Assembly: GCF_003339815.1 (NCBI RefSeq)
Contig: NZ_PPTT01000036.1
Location: 1 to 37,800, forward strand
Reading direction: 5' to 3'
From: Eggerthella sinensis
GTDB taxonomy: Bacteria; Actinomycetota; Coriobacteriia; Coriobacteriales; Eggerthellaceae
DNA: 37,800 bases
The position numbers were made by a program, and so were the translations under genes. This document shows, piece after piece, positions 8,229-17,250 of the stretch (positions within the stretch are counted from its first letter, which is position 1; every line of letters starts with the position of its first letter). The notes beneath the pieces were generated by a model. It was not told the DNA's origin. It did no database searches and was given only the letters and a program-made list of their open reading frames with translations.

Positions 8229-9047
8229 ATGGAAGCCGGCGAGCGCTACCGCCTCTGCGTTGAGGCGCTGAAAACGTTTGTGGACGAGGTGGGGTTCACC
8301 GACATCGTCATCGGGCTGTCGGGCGGTATGGACTCGAGCCTCGTGGCCGTCATGTGCGTGGACGCGCTCGGCGCGGACCGCGTGCACGGCGTGCTCATGC
8401 CGGGGCCGTACTCCACCGATCATTCCGTGGACGACGCGCTCGACCTGGCCCGCAACTTGGGGCTGGAGACGCGCACGGTGTCCATCGCCGCGCCGTACCG
8501 CGCCTTTGAAACCGCGCTCGCCGACGCGTGCGGCGGCTCGCTCGAAGGCTTGGCGGCAGAGAACACCCAGGCGCGCTGTCGCATGGTATGCCTCATGGCG
8601 CTGTCGAACACCTATGGATGGATGCTGGTGAATACCGGCAACAAGAGCGAAGCCATGATGGGTTACTCCACCTTGTACGGCGATACCGCGGGCGCGTTCG
8701 CGCCCATCGGCGGGCTGTACAAAACCGACGTGTTCGCCGTGGCGCGCTGGCGCAACGACCAAGCGCAGGCTGCGGGTGCGGTGCCGCCCATCCCCGAGCA
8801 CGTGTTCACGAAGCCTCCCAGCGCCGAGCTTTCGCCCGATCAGGAGGACGAGAAGAGCATGGGCATCGACTATCCGACGCTCGACCGCCTGCTGACGGCC
8901 CACCTCGAGCGAGGGCTTGATGCCGATGCGCTCGTGGCTGAAGGTTTCGACGAAGCCGACGTGCGGCGCGTCCTGCGCACGGTGCGCGCAACCGCCTTCA
9001 AACGTGCGCTCGAGCCCCCGTATCCTTCCGCGAACTTCTACGCGTAA
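8229..9047 (+). CDS. nadE: NAD+ synthetase, ammonia-dependent type
   Basis: NadE amidates nicotinate adenine dinucleotide to NAD+ using ATP. The 272-residue protein has the PP-loop SGGMDSS (31-37), the ENTQARCRM segment, the TGNKSEAMMGYSTLYGD block and a C-terminal KPPSAELSPDQEDE loop, all characteristic of NadE. There is no glutaminase domain, so ammonia is probably the nitrogen donor. It starts 1 base after hypB, so NAD synthesis appears cotranscribed with nickel insertion. LarE-type PP-loop enzymes were considered, but the NadE-specific blocks exclude them. Confidence 0.9.
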   Translation: MEAGERYRLCVEALKTFVDEVGFTDIVIGLSGGMDSSLVAVMCVDALGADRVHGVLMPGPYSTDHSVDDALDLARNLGLETRTVSIAAPYRAFETALADACGGSLEGLAAENTQARCRMVCLMALSNTYGWMLVNTGNKSEAMMGYSTLYGDTAGAFAPIGGLYKTDVFAVARWRNDQAQAAGAVPPIPEHVFTKPPSAELSPDQEDEKSMGIDYPTLDRLLTAHLERGLDADALVAEGFDEADVRRVLRTVRATAFKRALEPPYPSANFYA

Positions 9048-9056
9048 ACGCGGGTT

Positions 9057-9163
9057 GTCATCCCGAGCGGAGCGCGTAGCGCGCAGTCGAGGGGACCCTG
9101 CGTGGGCGTTTGACGGTCCCGCCGACCGCCTTTGCGAAGATTGCATGACGGCGCGGCGGGACC
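9057..9163. repeat. interspersed palindromic repeat (REP-like), noncoding
   Basis: The segment begins with GTCATCCCGAGCGGAGCGCG and continues to CAGTCGAGGGGACC, a pattern I recall as a dispersed intergenic repeat in many bacterial genomes. It includes an internal GCGCG/CGCGC hairpin. A second inverted repeat pairs 9115-9124 with 9154-9163. It fills the gap between nadE and the next reductase. Only one copy was noticed here. Confidence 0.5.
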
Positions 9164-9188
9164 TCACGACAAACGGTGCGCGCCTCAC

Positions 9189-9194
9189 TATACT
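9189..9194 (+). promoter_or_regulatory. possible -10 box for the reductase at 9245
   Basis: TATACT is a good -10 hexamer about 50 bases before the start codon. No convincing -35 box is seen at the usual distance. Confidence 0.35.
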
Positions 9195-9244
9195 TTGTGG
9201 CCGCATTCGTTCAGTCACTCTTCCCTTCAAGGAGGTCAACCGCC

Positions 9245-10798
9245 ATGGAGCGCCGTGCGTTTTTCAAGCTTGCGGGTCTATCCGCCGCCGTGCTCGCCGT
9301 GAGCGGGACCCTCGGCGCCTGTGAGGCGGGGAAGCTGCCGGATAATCCGTTGACCGCCAACAACGAAGCGAACGAGACCGCCGGCCAGTCGTCGGTGATG
9401 GGCCAGCCGGCCATCTCCTTCGGTGCCGACGTCGACGTGCTCATCGTGGGCAGCGGCGTGTCGGGCCTGTCGGCCGCCATCGACCCGCTCGAGGCGAAGC
9501 GCTCCGTGATGATTGTGGATAAGTTGGACCTGTTGGGCGGCGAGAGCTTCGATTCCAACGGCGTCATGCGCATCGCCGGTACGGACGCGCAGCAGCAGGC
9601 GGGCGTGAAAACCACGGTGGACGAGGCGTGGGACGTGCGCAAGAAGGAGCTGAGCAGCGGGGGCGACGAGAACCTCGATTTCGCGAAGCTGTTGTTCTCC
9701 ACCGCGACGGATTGGGCCAACCGCCTTGCCTCCGATTACGGCGCGCAGTTCGCCGACCCGAAAACGTACACGCAAAACGGCGTGAACGCGTCGGTCATGC
9801 TGCCGAAGAACGGCCTGGGCGACATGCAGAGCATTATGATGCCCCTGCGCGACGGCCTCACGAACAAGGGCGCTACGTTCTCGACGGGACACCGCGCCGT
9901 CGCCTTCATCCTCAACGAAAGCGGCGCGCCGTGCGGCATGCGCTTCTGCGCGGAAGCCAGCACCTCGGTGCTCGACGTGCGCGCCCGCCGCATCGTCATC
10001 GCCACGGGCGGGTTCGCCAGCAGCCAGCCGCTCGTGCATGCGAACACGCCCGATCGCGAGCGCGTGGGCTGCTACACCGTCTCCTCCATGGGCGAGGGTC
10101 AGCAGCTGTGCTCCCTGCTGGGCGGTCAGCTGGTGGACATGGACAAGATCGCGCCCCTCACCAGCAACCTTCCGCAGGCCACCGCGTGGGGGCTGTTCGG
10201 CCCCACGGTTATCGTGGATGCGCTCGGCCATCGTTTCGCGCGCGAGGACGACGTGAACGCCGCGGCAAACGCTTGCTACACCGAGGAGCGCGGCTACTGG
10301 TGGACCGTGTTCGGCAAGCAGCTGACCGAAAGCAGCCAATCGCGCAGCATCGCAGAAGTGACCAGCAAAAACGCCAAGCGCCTCATCGGCCCCTTCGACA
10401 CCCTGGACGAGCTTGCCGCAGGCATGGGCATCTCGGCCGACGTGCTGAACGACACGTTCGATCGTTACGACGGGTTCACCAAAGCCGGCAAGGACGACGA
10501 CTTCGGCCGCACGATGTTCCTCGAGGAGCTCGAAGGCCCGTACTACGCACTCAAGCAGGTGCCGCAGCGCTATAAGACGCGCGGCGGCGTGAAAACCGAC
10601 CAGACGGGCCGGGTGCTGAGCGTGGTGGGTGCTGCGCTGCCCAACGTGTACTGCTGCGGCTCGGTGGCGGCGTTCAGCGTAGGCGGCCTCGCGTCGAACG
10701 GCGCGTTCGGCATGCTGGTGGGGCAGGCCGTGGCGGCCTCGCTCGACGACGAGGACAAGGCCGCATCCGACGCTGAAAGCGAGAACGCCGCTTCCTGA
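9245..10798 (+). CDS. Tat-exported FAD-dependent reductase, lipoprotein
   Basis: The start at 9245 is supported by AAGGAGG just upstream and by the signal MERRAFFKLAG beginning directly there. The mature lipoprotein would begin at Cys26 (LGAC). The 517-residue protein has the FAD fold motif GSGVSG at 69-74 and a C-terminal FAD segment ending NVYCCGSVAAFS. It is closely similar in layout to the protein at 12684-14195: both share the PLEAKRSVMIVDKL/PVEAGHKVMLVDKL, GGESF and PQRYKTRGG/PYRYKTHGG blocks. They are therefore likely paralogues for related substrates. No haem motif and no adjacent regulator are present. The substrate is unknown. Confidence 0.9.
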   Translation: MERRAFFKLAGLSAAVLAVSGTLGACEAGKLPDNPLTANNEANETAGQSSVMGQPAISFGADVDVLIVGSGVSGLSAAIDPLEAKRSVMIVDKLDLLGGESFDSNGVMRIAGTDAQQQAGVKTTVDEAWDVRKKELSSGGDENLDFAKLLFSTATDWANRLASDYGAQFADPKTYTQNGVNASVMLPKNGLGDMQSIMMPLRDGLTNKGATFSTGHRAVAFILNESGAPCGMRFCAEASTSVLDVRARRIVIATGGFASSQPLVHANTPDRERVGCYTVSSMGEGQQLCSLLGGQLVDMDKIAPLTSNLPQATAWGLFGPTVIVDALGHRFAREDDVNAAANACYTEERGYWWTVFGKQLTESSQSRSIAEVTSKNAKRLIGPFDTLDELAAGMGISADVLNDTFDRYDGFTKAGKDDDFGRTMFLEELEGPYYALKQVPQRYKTRGGVKTDQTGRVLSVVGAALPNVYCCGSVAAFSVGGLASNGAFGMLVGQAVAASLDDEDKAASDAESENAAS

Positions 10799-10821
10799 CG
10801 TGCGGTTCTCTGTTGCTGACG

Positions 10822-10850
10822 GGTTGCCAAGGTGCTAAAAGGCGGCAACC
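10822..10850. other. inverted repeat between two reductase genes
   Basis: GGTTGCC (10822-10828) and GGCAACC (10844-10850) form a 7-bp inverted repeat with a 15-base spacer. There is no T-run, so it could be an operator for the reductase at 10964 as well as a weak terminator. Confidence 0.3.
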
Positions 10851-10963
10851 GTGCCTCGACAGGCCCATGACACAATGTCTCCATACCTACTCGCTGAAGC
10901 TGCGTTCGAGGCGTGCATCCGTGCCGTCTGCGTAGCAACGGATACGGAAGTGGAGGTCTCTCT

Positions 10964-12604
10964 ATGTTCGGACATGAACCGCAGCAGCATCATGAAGGGC
11001 GGGGCGTCACGCGCCGCGCGTTCCTCACGGGGGCGTGCGCGACGGGCGCCGTGGCTATGGTGGGCGGCCTGACCGCCTGCGCAACGCCACCGCAGGACAC
11101 CGGCCAGGGCGATGCGGGCGGAACGGGCTCCGGCACGAACGGCGATGCCGTGCCCGGCAACGCGGCTCCCGGCAAAATCGACAAGACGTACGACACCGAC
11201 CTGCTCATCGTGGGCGCGGGCGGCAGCGGTTTGGCGTGCGCGGTGCAGGCGGCGCTCAACGGCACGAACTTCATCCTCGTGGACAAGAACAACCAGGTGG
11301 GCGGCAACGCGAGCTTCGTCGAGGGCATGTTCGCCGTCAACTCGTCGCTGCAGCGCGAGCAGGGCATCGAAATCCAGCCCGCCGACATCGTGGAAGCCGA
11401 GCTCACGCGCGGGCAACACCGTCAGAACGGCGACTTGTGGCTCGACCTCGTGAACAAGTCGGCCGACAACATCTCGTGGTGCATCGAGCAAGGCGTCACG
11501 TACTCGGGCACGGTGGACGACTACTACGGCGGCCTGTTCCCCACGTTTCACTGGTTCAAGGACAACAAGGCAGCCGTCGGCTACGTCGAGCCGATGAAGA
11601 ATCGCCTCGATGAGCTGGGTGTGCAGCTGCACCTCAAGACCACGGTGAACGGCCTCATGATGAAGGACGGCAAGGTTGCCGGCGCCTACGCAAGCGGCGA
11701 CGAGGGCACGTTGCAGTACAACGCCAAGGCGGTCGTGTTCGCCACGGGCGGCTTCGGCGGCAACGAAGAAGTGATTGCCGAGCAGGGGTGGAACACCGAC
11801 GGCATGCATATCGTGGGCTCGCCGAACGCGGCGGGCGACGGCTATCGCCTGGCCATGGACAACGGCGCGCGCAACTTCATGGCCGACTCGGCCCAGTCCA
11901 TCCTGTACGCCATCGAGGCGTTCCCGCCCATCGACTTCCACGACGCGGCCGAGAACCCCATCAACGGCTACTTCGGCATCGCGGCTGGCGGCCCGGTGCT
12001 GTGGGTGAACGAGGCGTGCCAGCGTTACAGCCGCGAGAACCTCACGGCCGACAACCTCGTGCTGCAGTGCATCCCCGGCAAGGGCAACAAAGAGAACTAC
12101 GTGATATTCGACCAGGCTATCTTCGACCAGTTCTTCGGTAAGGACGACGACGCGAAGAAGATGTTCGACGACGCGCTCAATTCGAACGGCGGCGGCAGCA
12201 TCTACCAGGGCGACTCGCTCGAAACCATCGCTGGCAACTTCAATCTCGATGCCGATATGCTCAAAACCACGGTCGACCACTACAACGAGCTGTGCAAGAG
12301 CGGTACCGACAGCGACTTCGGCAAGGCGTCCGACCTCATGGTGCCCATCGAGACGTCCCCGTTCTATCTGGCGAAGCTGTCGTACAGCTACTTCTTCTCG
12401 GTTGGCGGCATCACCACCGACAAGCAGCGCCGCGTGCTCGACGGCGACCGCAACCCCATCGACGGCCTGTACGCCATCGGCAACGACGGCAACATGCTGT
12501 ACCGCAACGTGTACACCATCAACATGCCGGGCACCGCGTTCGGCAACCAGGTGAACTCGGGTCGCGAATCCGCGAACGCCGTCATGGAGTATTTGAAGCA
12601 GTAG
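10964..12604 (+). CDS. Tat-exported FAD-dependent reductase, lipoprotein
   Basis: I chose the ATG at 10964 because GGAGG (10952-10956) lies 7 bases upstream; an in-frame ATG at 10913 lacks a site. The 546-residue protein has a Tat signal (TRRAFLTGA) and a lipobox with Cys39. The FAD fold is at 84-89 (GAGGSG), and the C-terminal block is DGLYAIGNDGNMLYRNVY. It belongs to the fumarate reductase flavoprotein superfamily but is diverged from its two neighbours, so it probably has a different substrate. It stands alone without a divergent LuxR gene. A bidirectional terminator follows. Confidence 0.9.
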   Translation: MFGHEPQQHHEGRGVTRRAFLTGACATGAVAMVGGLTACATPPQDTGQGDAGGTGSGTNGDAVPGNAAPGKIDKTYDTDLLIVGAGGSGLACAVQAALNGTNFILVDKNNQVGGNASFVEGMFAVNSSLQREQGIEIQPADIVEAELTRGQHRQNGDLWLDLVNKSADNISWCIEQGVTYSGTVDDYYGGLFPTFHWFKDNKAAVGYVEPMKNRLDELGVQLHLKTTVNGLMMKDGKVAGAYASGDEGTLQYNAKAVVFATGGFGGNEEVIAEQGWNTDGMHIVGSPNAAGDGYRLAMDNGARNFMADSAQSILYAIEAFPPIDFHDAAENPINGYFGIAAGGPVLWVNEACQRYSRENLTADNLVLQCIPGKGNKENYVIFDQAIFDQFFGKDDDAKKMFDDALNSNGGGSIYQGDSLETIAGNFNLDADMLKTTVDHYNELCKSGTDSDFGKASDLMVPIETSPFYLAKLSYSYFFSVGGITTDKQRRVLDGDRNPIDGLYAIGNDGNMLYRNVYTINMPGTAFGNQVNSGRESANAVMEYLKQ

Positions 12605-12622
12605 GGCGCTGCGTTGCGCGCA

Positions 12623-12656
12623 CGAGGCCCCCGAAGCATCGGCTTCGGGGGCCTCG
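12623..12656. terminator. bidirectional terminator between convergent reductases
   Basis: A 15-bp perfect stem (12623-12637 with 12642-12656) with a four-base loop lies between two convergent genes. T-runs are poor on both sides, but stem strength and position support a terminator role. Confidence 0.65.
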
Positions 12657-12683
12657 GCATGAGGGGAGGGGTGTGCGAAGCGG

Positions 12684-14195
12684 TTACGCCTTGAGCGCTT
12701 CCACCACGGCCTTGCCGGCGATGAGGCCGCTGCCGGCGTTGGGGCTGAGGTCGCTGCCGCTATCGGCAACGGTGGAGCCTGCGCAGTACACGTTGGGGAT
12801 GGGGGTGCCGTCCTTGTCCGTGAGCTGCCCGTCGGTGGTGATCTTCATGCCGCCGTGCGTCTTGTAGCGGTACGGGAAATGCTTCATGGCGTAGTAGGGG
12901 GCGGCAAGCGACTGGAGGAACAGCTTCTTGCCGAACTCCGCGTCCTCGCCGGCGGCCACCTGCGCGTCGTAGCTCTCGAACGTGGCCTTCAGCGTGTCGG
13001 CCGGCACGTTCATGGCGGCGGCCAGCTCGTCGAGGGTGTCGAACGGGCCCACGAGGCGATCGGCGTTGTTCTTCATGTTCAGCTCGACGTTCCACTTCTG
13101 GCTGCCGTTGATCAGCTGGTTGTCGAAGATGGTCCACCAGTAGCCGAAGCCGCCTTCGTAGCAGGCCGTGGGCGAGTCGTGGCTCTGATCTTCCTTGATG
13201 AAGCGGGTGCCCTGGGGCGTCACCTGCACGTTCGGCCCGAAGTAGCCCCACACCGTTACCTGCGCGAGGTCGCTCATGAGGTTCGCTTCCATGTCCATGT
13301 GCGTGTAGGAGCCACCGAGCGCCTTGCACAGCTGGTGGCCTTCGCCCATGGAGTTGACGGTGAGCGGCCCGAGGCGCTGCTGGCTGGGCACGTAGGTGGA
13401 CACCATTTCCTGGTTGCACGAGAAGCCGCCCGTGGCCACGATGATCTTGCTCGCCTTGATGTCCACGGTGCCGTCGTTCTTCTCGTCGTGGAAGCGCACG
13501 CCGATGGGGGTGCCTTCGGCATCGACGATGAAGTTCGTGGCGCGCAGGTTCAGCTTGTACGTGGCGCCCTTTTCCTCGAGGCCCTTCTGCAGCGGGGTGA
13601 GCACCGTGGTCATGTCGCCGATGCCGTGCTCGGGCAGCAGCATGGACGTGGGGGCGCCGGTGTCCTTGTAGTCGGCCAGGGGCTGGAACTTCCCGCCGTA
13701 GTCGGCTGCTACGCGATCGGCCCATTCGGTTTGGTATACGTACACGTGATGCTTGTACTCCATGTCGTCGGTCTGCCCCTGCTTTTCCAGCACAGGCGCG
13801 TAGGCCTTCCACTTCTCCTCGGGATCGCCTTCGATGCCGGCGTCCTTCTGCATCTTCGAACCCGACACGTTCATCACGCCGCAGGCGATGAAGCTCTCGC
13901 CGCCCACGCGCTCCAGCTTGTCCACGAGCATGACCTTGTGACCGGCTTCGACGGGGTCCATCGCCGCCGACATGCCCGCGATGCCCGTGCCCAGAATGAG
14001 CACGTCGGTTTCCTCGGCGAACGACACGGGTGCGGTGCCCACCACGCGCTCGGCGTCGCCCGCCGCGGCCGCGCTCGTGCCGCCGCCGTTCGCGGCGCAT
14101 CCGGCCAGCGCGCCGCCCGCCACCAGCACGGTGCCCGACGCCACGGCGGCCTTCAAAAAGGTGCGACGATTCATACCCTGTTCCCTGCGTTCCAT
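12684..14195 (-). CDS. Tat-exported FAD-dependent reductase, lipoprotein
   Basis: The start at 14195 has AGGGAGGA (14201-14208) at normal spacing on the minus strand; an in-frame ATG at 14243 lacks a site. The 503-residue protein has a Tat signal (MNRRTFLKAA at residues 8-17) and a lipobox with Cys33. The FAD fold is at 69-74 (GTGIAG). The C-terminal segment is IPNVYCAGSTVADSG. It is a paralogue of the protein at 9245-10798. It is divergent from the membrane LuxR gene at 14355, which probably controls it. The substrate is unknown and no haem-binding motif is seen. Confidence 0.9.
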   Translation of the reverse strand: MERREQGMNRRTFLKAAVASGTVLVAGGALAGCAANGGGTSAAAAGDAERVVGTAPVSFAEETDVLILGTGIAGMSAAMDPVEAGHKVMLVDKLERVGGESFIACGVMNVSGSKMQKDAGIEGDPEEKWKAYAPVLEKQGQTDDMEYKHHVYVYQTEWADRVAADYGGKFQPLADYKDTGAPTSMLLPEHGIGDMTTVLTPLQKGLEEKGATYKLNLRATNFIVDAEGTPIGVRFHDEKNDGTVDIKASKIIVATGGFSCNQEMVSTYVPSQQRLGPLTVNSMGEGHQLCKALGGSYTHMDMEANLMSDLAQVTVWGYFGPNVQVTPQGTRFIKEDQSHDSPTACYEGGFGYWWTIFDNQLINGSQKWNVELNMKNNADRLVGPFDTLDELAAAMNVPADTLKATFESYDAQVAAGEDAEFGKKLFLQSLAAPYYAMKHFPYRYKTHGGMKITTDGQLTDKDGTPIPNVYCAGSTVADSGSDLSPNAGSGLIAGKAVVEALKA

Positions 14196-14278
14196 CGTGT
14201 TCCTCCCTCTCTCGGATAGCGTTCGCGTCTCCCGTGCGAACACTCCGTACCCTACGGCTGAGCGCCGTTTTCGTCACC

Positions 14279-14291
14279 GTCCGTTTCGGAC
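14279..14291. promoter_or_regulatory. palindrome in the divergent reductase/LuxR intergenic region
   Basis: GTCCG-TTT-CGGAC is a 5+5 inverted repeat immediately beside ACTATATT, which can serve as a -10 box on either strand. It lies in the shared upstream region of the reductase and its putative LuxR regulator, so it is a candidate operator. Confidence 0.35.
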
Positions 14292-14354
14292 TATATTGCC
14301 GTGCGAGCCTCGTTTACATGCGCGAACCGGTGAGGTTTCGGCTATCATGAGCGC

Positions 14355-15908
14355 ATGGGGGAGCCGAAGAACACGCAACATACCTCGCTTGGAGAACCCG
14401 ATCGTCGTTTGCCGATGATGTTCTCGCTTGCGGTCGTGTTGGGGTACGGGCTGTTTCGCGGTGTGAACGCGAACGCGTACCTGTCGGCGTTCGCCTCGGT
14501 CGAGGCGCCGTTCCTGTTCGTGCCCGACCTGTTCTTCAACGTCGTGGTGGCCTGCGCGGTGGTGGCGTGCTCGGTCACCGTCATCGCGCTTGCGGTGCGC
14601 GGCCGCTTGAGGCCCCTGTCCATGCCCTTCCTGCTGCCGACGGGGCTGCTCATCGTGGGCAACGTGTGCGCGCTCGTCGGCGCGTTCTCCGTGCTGCCCT
14701 CCGATATGGCGCTGCTCGTGCCGGGCGTGCTGTTCGGCGTGGCGTCCACCATGCTCTCCCTCGTGTGGATCGAGGTGCTGGCCTGCCAGGAGCCGAAGGC
14801 CATCGTCACGTACATCGCTCTCGGCATGCTGGTGAACATGGTGACGTCGTCGGGGTTGTCGGGGCTCACCGGCGCCGGTCAGATGGCGGCGAGCATCGTG
14901 CTGCTGGGCATCATGGCGTGCTGCGCGGCGTACGTGCGCCGCACGCTGCGTGCGACGGGGGCGACGAAGCGGTGGCTGCCGGTTGACGCGGGGAGCCGCA
15001 GCGCGCAGGGGAGCACCGAGCGCGCGTCCTACCGCGACGCGTTCCTCGAGCTGGGCGACGCCCTGGTGGCGTTCTGCGTGCTCGAGGCCGTCATCGGCCT
15101 GCTCAACAGCTTCATGCTGGGCAGCTCCGTGCAGTTCGCCGGCTCGGGCACCGTGTCGGCGGCGGGCACGCTCATCGGCATCTTCGCCTTCTGCGTGGTC
15201 GTGTTCGTGGTGCAGCGCATTCCGCGGGTGTCCACCGTGTTCCGCGTGCTCATGCCCGCCATCGCGTCGCTGCTGGTGTTTCTGCCGTTTCTGGGCGAAA
15301 CGTACAACCTGTTCTTCAGCACCGTGCTGCTGGGCGGCTACTACTTTATTGCGCTGCTGCTCACCTACGTGGTTGCCGAGGTTGCCCGCGAGCGTCGGAT
15401 ATCGCCGTACGTGCTGATGGCGGCCGCGTCGGGTGCGGCGCGCGTGTGCCTGGCCGTGGCGCTGCTGGGCGGGCAGGCGGCGGGCTCGCTGCCGGGCGGG
15501 CTGTTCGGCGAGAGCGAGCACACCATGCGCTTCCTCGTCATCATCATGGCGGTGATCTACGTGCTGTCGCTGGCGGTGGTGCTCATATCGCGCGATCGGC
15601 GTCGCCGACGCGATGCGGAGGACGCGCAGGCGGTGGGGCCCGCGCCGCGCGAAGCGCTTCCGGCGGACGCTTCCGGCGGCGAAGCTCTGCTCGAGCGCCG
15701 GTGCGCGCTTTTGGCCGCGCGCGGCGACCTCACCGAGCGCGAGGCCGAAATCCTCGGTTACCTGGCGCGCGGGCGCACGAAGGCGCACATCGCCGGCGTG
15801 CTGTTCGTGAGCGAGAACACCGTGCGCAGCCACGTGCGCAACATCTATTCCAAACTGGGCGTGCACACGCGTCAGCAGCTCATCGACGCGTTGGAAGCGG
15901 AAGAATAG
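14355..15908 (+). CDS. membrane-bound LuxR-family transcriptional regulator
   Basis: The 517-residue protein has about twelve hydrophobic helices over residues 20-420 and a C-terminal LuxR helix-turn-helix (LTEREAEILGYLARGRTK ... NTVRSHVRNIYSKLGVHTRQQL). It has the same architecture as the regulators at 2054 and 34014 and, like them, is divergent from a Tat-exported reductase. No ribosome site precedes the ATG. A TATCAT box ends only six bases before it, so the transcript may be leaderless. The ligand and targets are inferred only from the neighbourhood. Confidence 0.85.
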   Translation: MGEPKNTQHTSLGEPDRRLPMMFSLAVVLGYGLFRGVNANAYLSAFASVEAPFLFVPDLFFNVVVACAVVACSVTVIALAVRGRLRPLSMPFLLPTGLLIVGNVCALVGAFSVLPSDMALLVPGVLFGVASTMLSLVWIEVLACQEPKAIVTYIALGMLVNMVTSSGLSGLTGAGQMAASIVLLGIMACCAAYVRRTLRATGATKRWLPVDAGSRSAQGSTERASYRDAFLELGDALVAFCVLEAVIGLLNSFMLGSSVQFAGSGTVSAAGTLIGIFAFCVVVFVVQRIPRVSTVFRVLMPAIASLLVFLPFLGETYNLFFSTVLLGGYYFIALLLTYVVAEVARERRISPYVLMAAASGAARVCLAVALLGGQAAGSLPGGLFGESEHTMRFLVIIMAVIYVLSLAVVLISRDRRRRRDAEDAQAVGPAPREALPADASGGEALLERRCALLAARGDLTEREAEILGYLARGRTKAHIAGVLFVSENTVRSHVRNIYSKLGVHTRQQLIDALEAEE

Positions 15909-15991
15909 CGCGCGGCGGCTTCACCGCTCCTTCACGCTAATACACCAGCGAGGGTATGGCGCGCGTTGCGGGGGTCGCGTAGTATGGGGGC

Positions 15992-17248
15992 ATGGATACC
16001 TTTCTCGTGAACAATCGCCCTATGAGCCCCAAAGACTGGGGCATCGATACCGCCGTGACGGCGCTCGCATTCCTGTTCGGCTGCGTGCAGCTCATGCTGA
16101 CGGCCTCGTCCATCGTGATTCCCGACCTCGCGCTGCGCCAGTACCTCGGCAGCGTCAACGTCGTGCCGAACGTGCAGGTGTTCGTAGCCCTTGCGGTCAC
16201 CACGCTGCCGCTCGTCGTGCGCCGCCGTTTCCCGTGGCCCGTGTTCCTGTTCTGCCTCGTCTCGTTCTTGGGGCTGCAAAACGCGTTCAGCGGATTCTCG
16301 CTCACCATCGTGGGCCCGGTGGTGGCCCTCTATACCATCGCGAGCGAGCGCGGCCGCGGCGAGGCCATCGCAGGCGTGGTGATAGCGGTGGCGGGACTGC
16401 TGTTCTACGATTCGCATGCGGGCACGGCAAGCCTCGTGCTGTTCACCCGCTTCCAGAACATCGCGATGGTGGTGGCCGCCGCGCTGGCCGGCTACGCCTA
16501 CCGCACGCATCGAGCGTACGTGAAGGCCACTGAAGAGCGCGCGGTGGAAGCCGAGCGCACCCGCGAGGAGGAAGCGGCCCGACGCGTGGAAGAGGAGCGC
16601 GTGCGCATCGCGCGCGAGGTGCACGACATCACGGCGCACTCGCTGTCCGCCGTGAGCATCCAGGCGGCCGCGGCCGAGCGCCTCATCGACCGCGACCCCG
16701 CGGCGGCGAAGGAGGCCATCGTCACCGTGCGCGCCACGGCGAAGAGCGCGCTCGACGACATCCGTAGCATGATCGGCGTGCTGCGCTGCGGCGACGATGC
16801 GGCTGAGACGTCGCCCACCTCGGGCACCGAACGCCTCGACGACCTTGTGGCGTACCTGCGCGATGCGGGCCTCGAGGCCACGCTCGATGCGGAGGGCTAC
16901 CGCCGCGCCGACGTGCCCGCGCACGTGGACATGGCGCTGTTCGGCATCGCGCGCGAAGCGGCCACCAACATCGTGCGCCATGCGAACGCGCACACGGCGT
17001 CCATACGTCTGGCAGTTGAGGACGGCCGCGCGCGCCTCACCGTCGAGGACGACGGCAAGGGCTGCGGCATGGCCGCGTCCGGCCAGCCGAACGGCGCGCT
17101 GCCGCAGGCGGCCGACGGCGGAGGCCATGGCATTGCCGGCATGGCCGAGCGCGTGCACCTTCTGGGCGGCACGTTCTCGGCGGGAGATCGAGCGGGCGGC
17201 GGCTTCCGCGTGGTGGCGTGCCTGCCCATGAAGGGAACGGAGGCGTAA
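15992..17248 (+). CDS. sensor histidine kinase, NarL/DesK-type
   Basis: The 418-residue protein has four to six transmembrane helices over residues 20-170 and a short coiled coil. It then has a HisKA_3 dimerisation domain with His211 in the motif REVHDITAHSLSAV, and a C-terminal HATPase domain (AREAATNIVRHANA, then GKGCGMA and GHGIAGMAERV). It autophosphorylates and passes phosphate to the response regulator whose gene starts at 17251. No extracellular sensing domain is obvious, so the signal is probably perceived in or near the membrane. The ATG has no clear ribosome site, and a TAGTAT box lies seven bases upstream, so the mRNA could be leaderless. Confidence 0.88.
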   Translation: MDTFLVNNRPMSPKDWGIDTAVTALAFLFGCVQLMLTASSIVIPDLALRQYLGSVNVVPNVQVFVALAVTTLPLVVRRRFPWPVFLFCLVSFLGLQNAFSGFSLTIVGPVVALYTIASERGRGEAIAGVVIAVAGLLFYDSHAGTASLVLFTRFQNIAMVVAAALAGYAYRTHRAYVKATEERAVEAERTREEEAARRVEEERVRIAREVHDITAHSLSAVSIQAAAAERLIDRDPAAAKEAIVTVRATAKSALDDIRSMIGVLRCGDDAAETSPTSGTERLDDLVAYLRDAGLEATLDAEGYRRADVPAHVDMALFGIAREAATNIVRHANAHTASIRLAVEDGRARLTVEDDGKGCGMAASGQPNGALPQAADGGGHGIAGMAERVHLLGGTFSAGDRAGGGFRVVACLPMKGTEA

Positions 17249-17250
17249 CC

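Noticed and set aside
6449-8230. Minus-strand open frame of 593 codons across tatC, hypA and hypB
   Set aside because: Three clear genes on the plus strand explain it; its translation is His/Arg-rich shadow sequence.
8229-9047. LarE-type PP-loop enzyme linked to nickel genes
   Set aside because: The TGNKSE, GYSTLYGD and KPPSAEL blocks are specific for NadE.
10835-12769. Long minus-strand open frame of 644 codons opposite a reductase gene
   Set aside because: It is the high-GC antisense shadow of the reductase at 10964; the translation is rich in H, R, A and V and has no recognisable domain.
12855-14219. Plus-strand open frame of 454 codons opposite the reductase at 12684
   Set aside because: Shadow frame with no recognised features.
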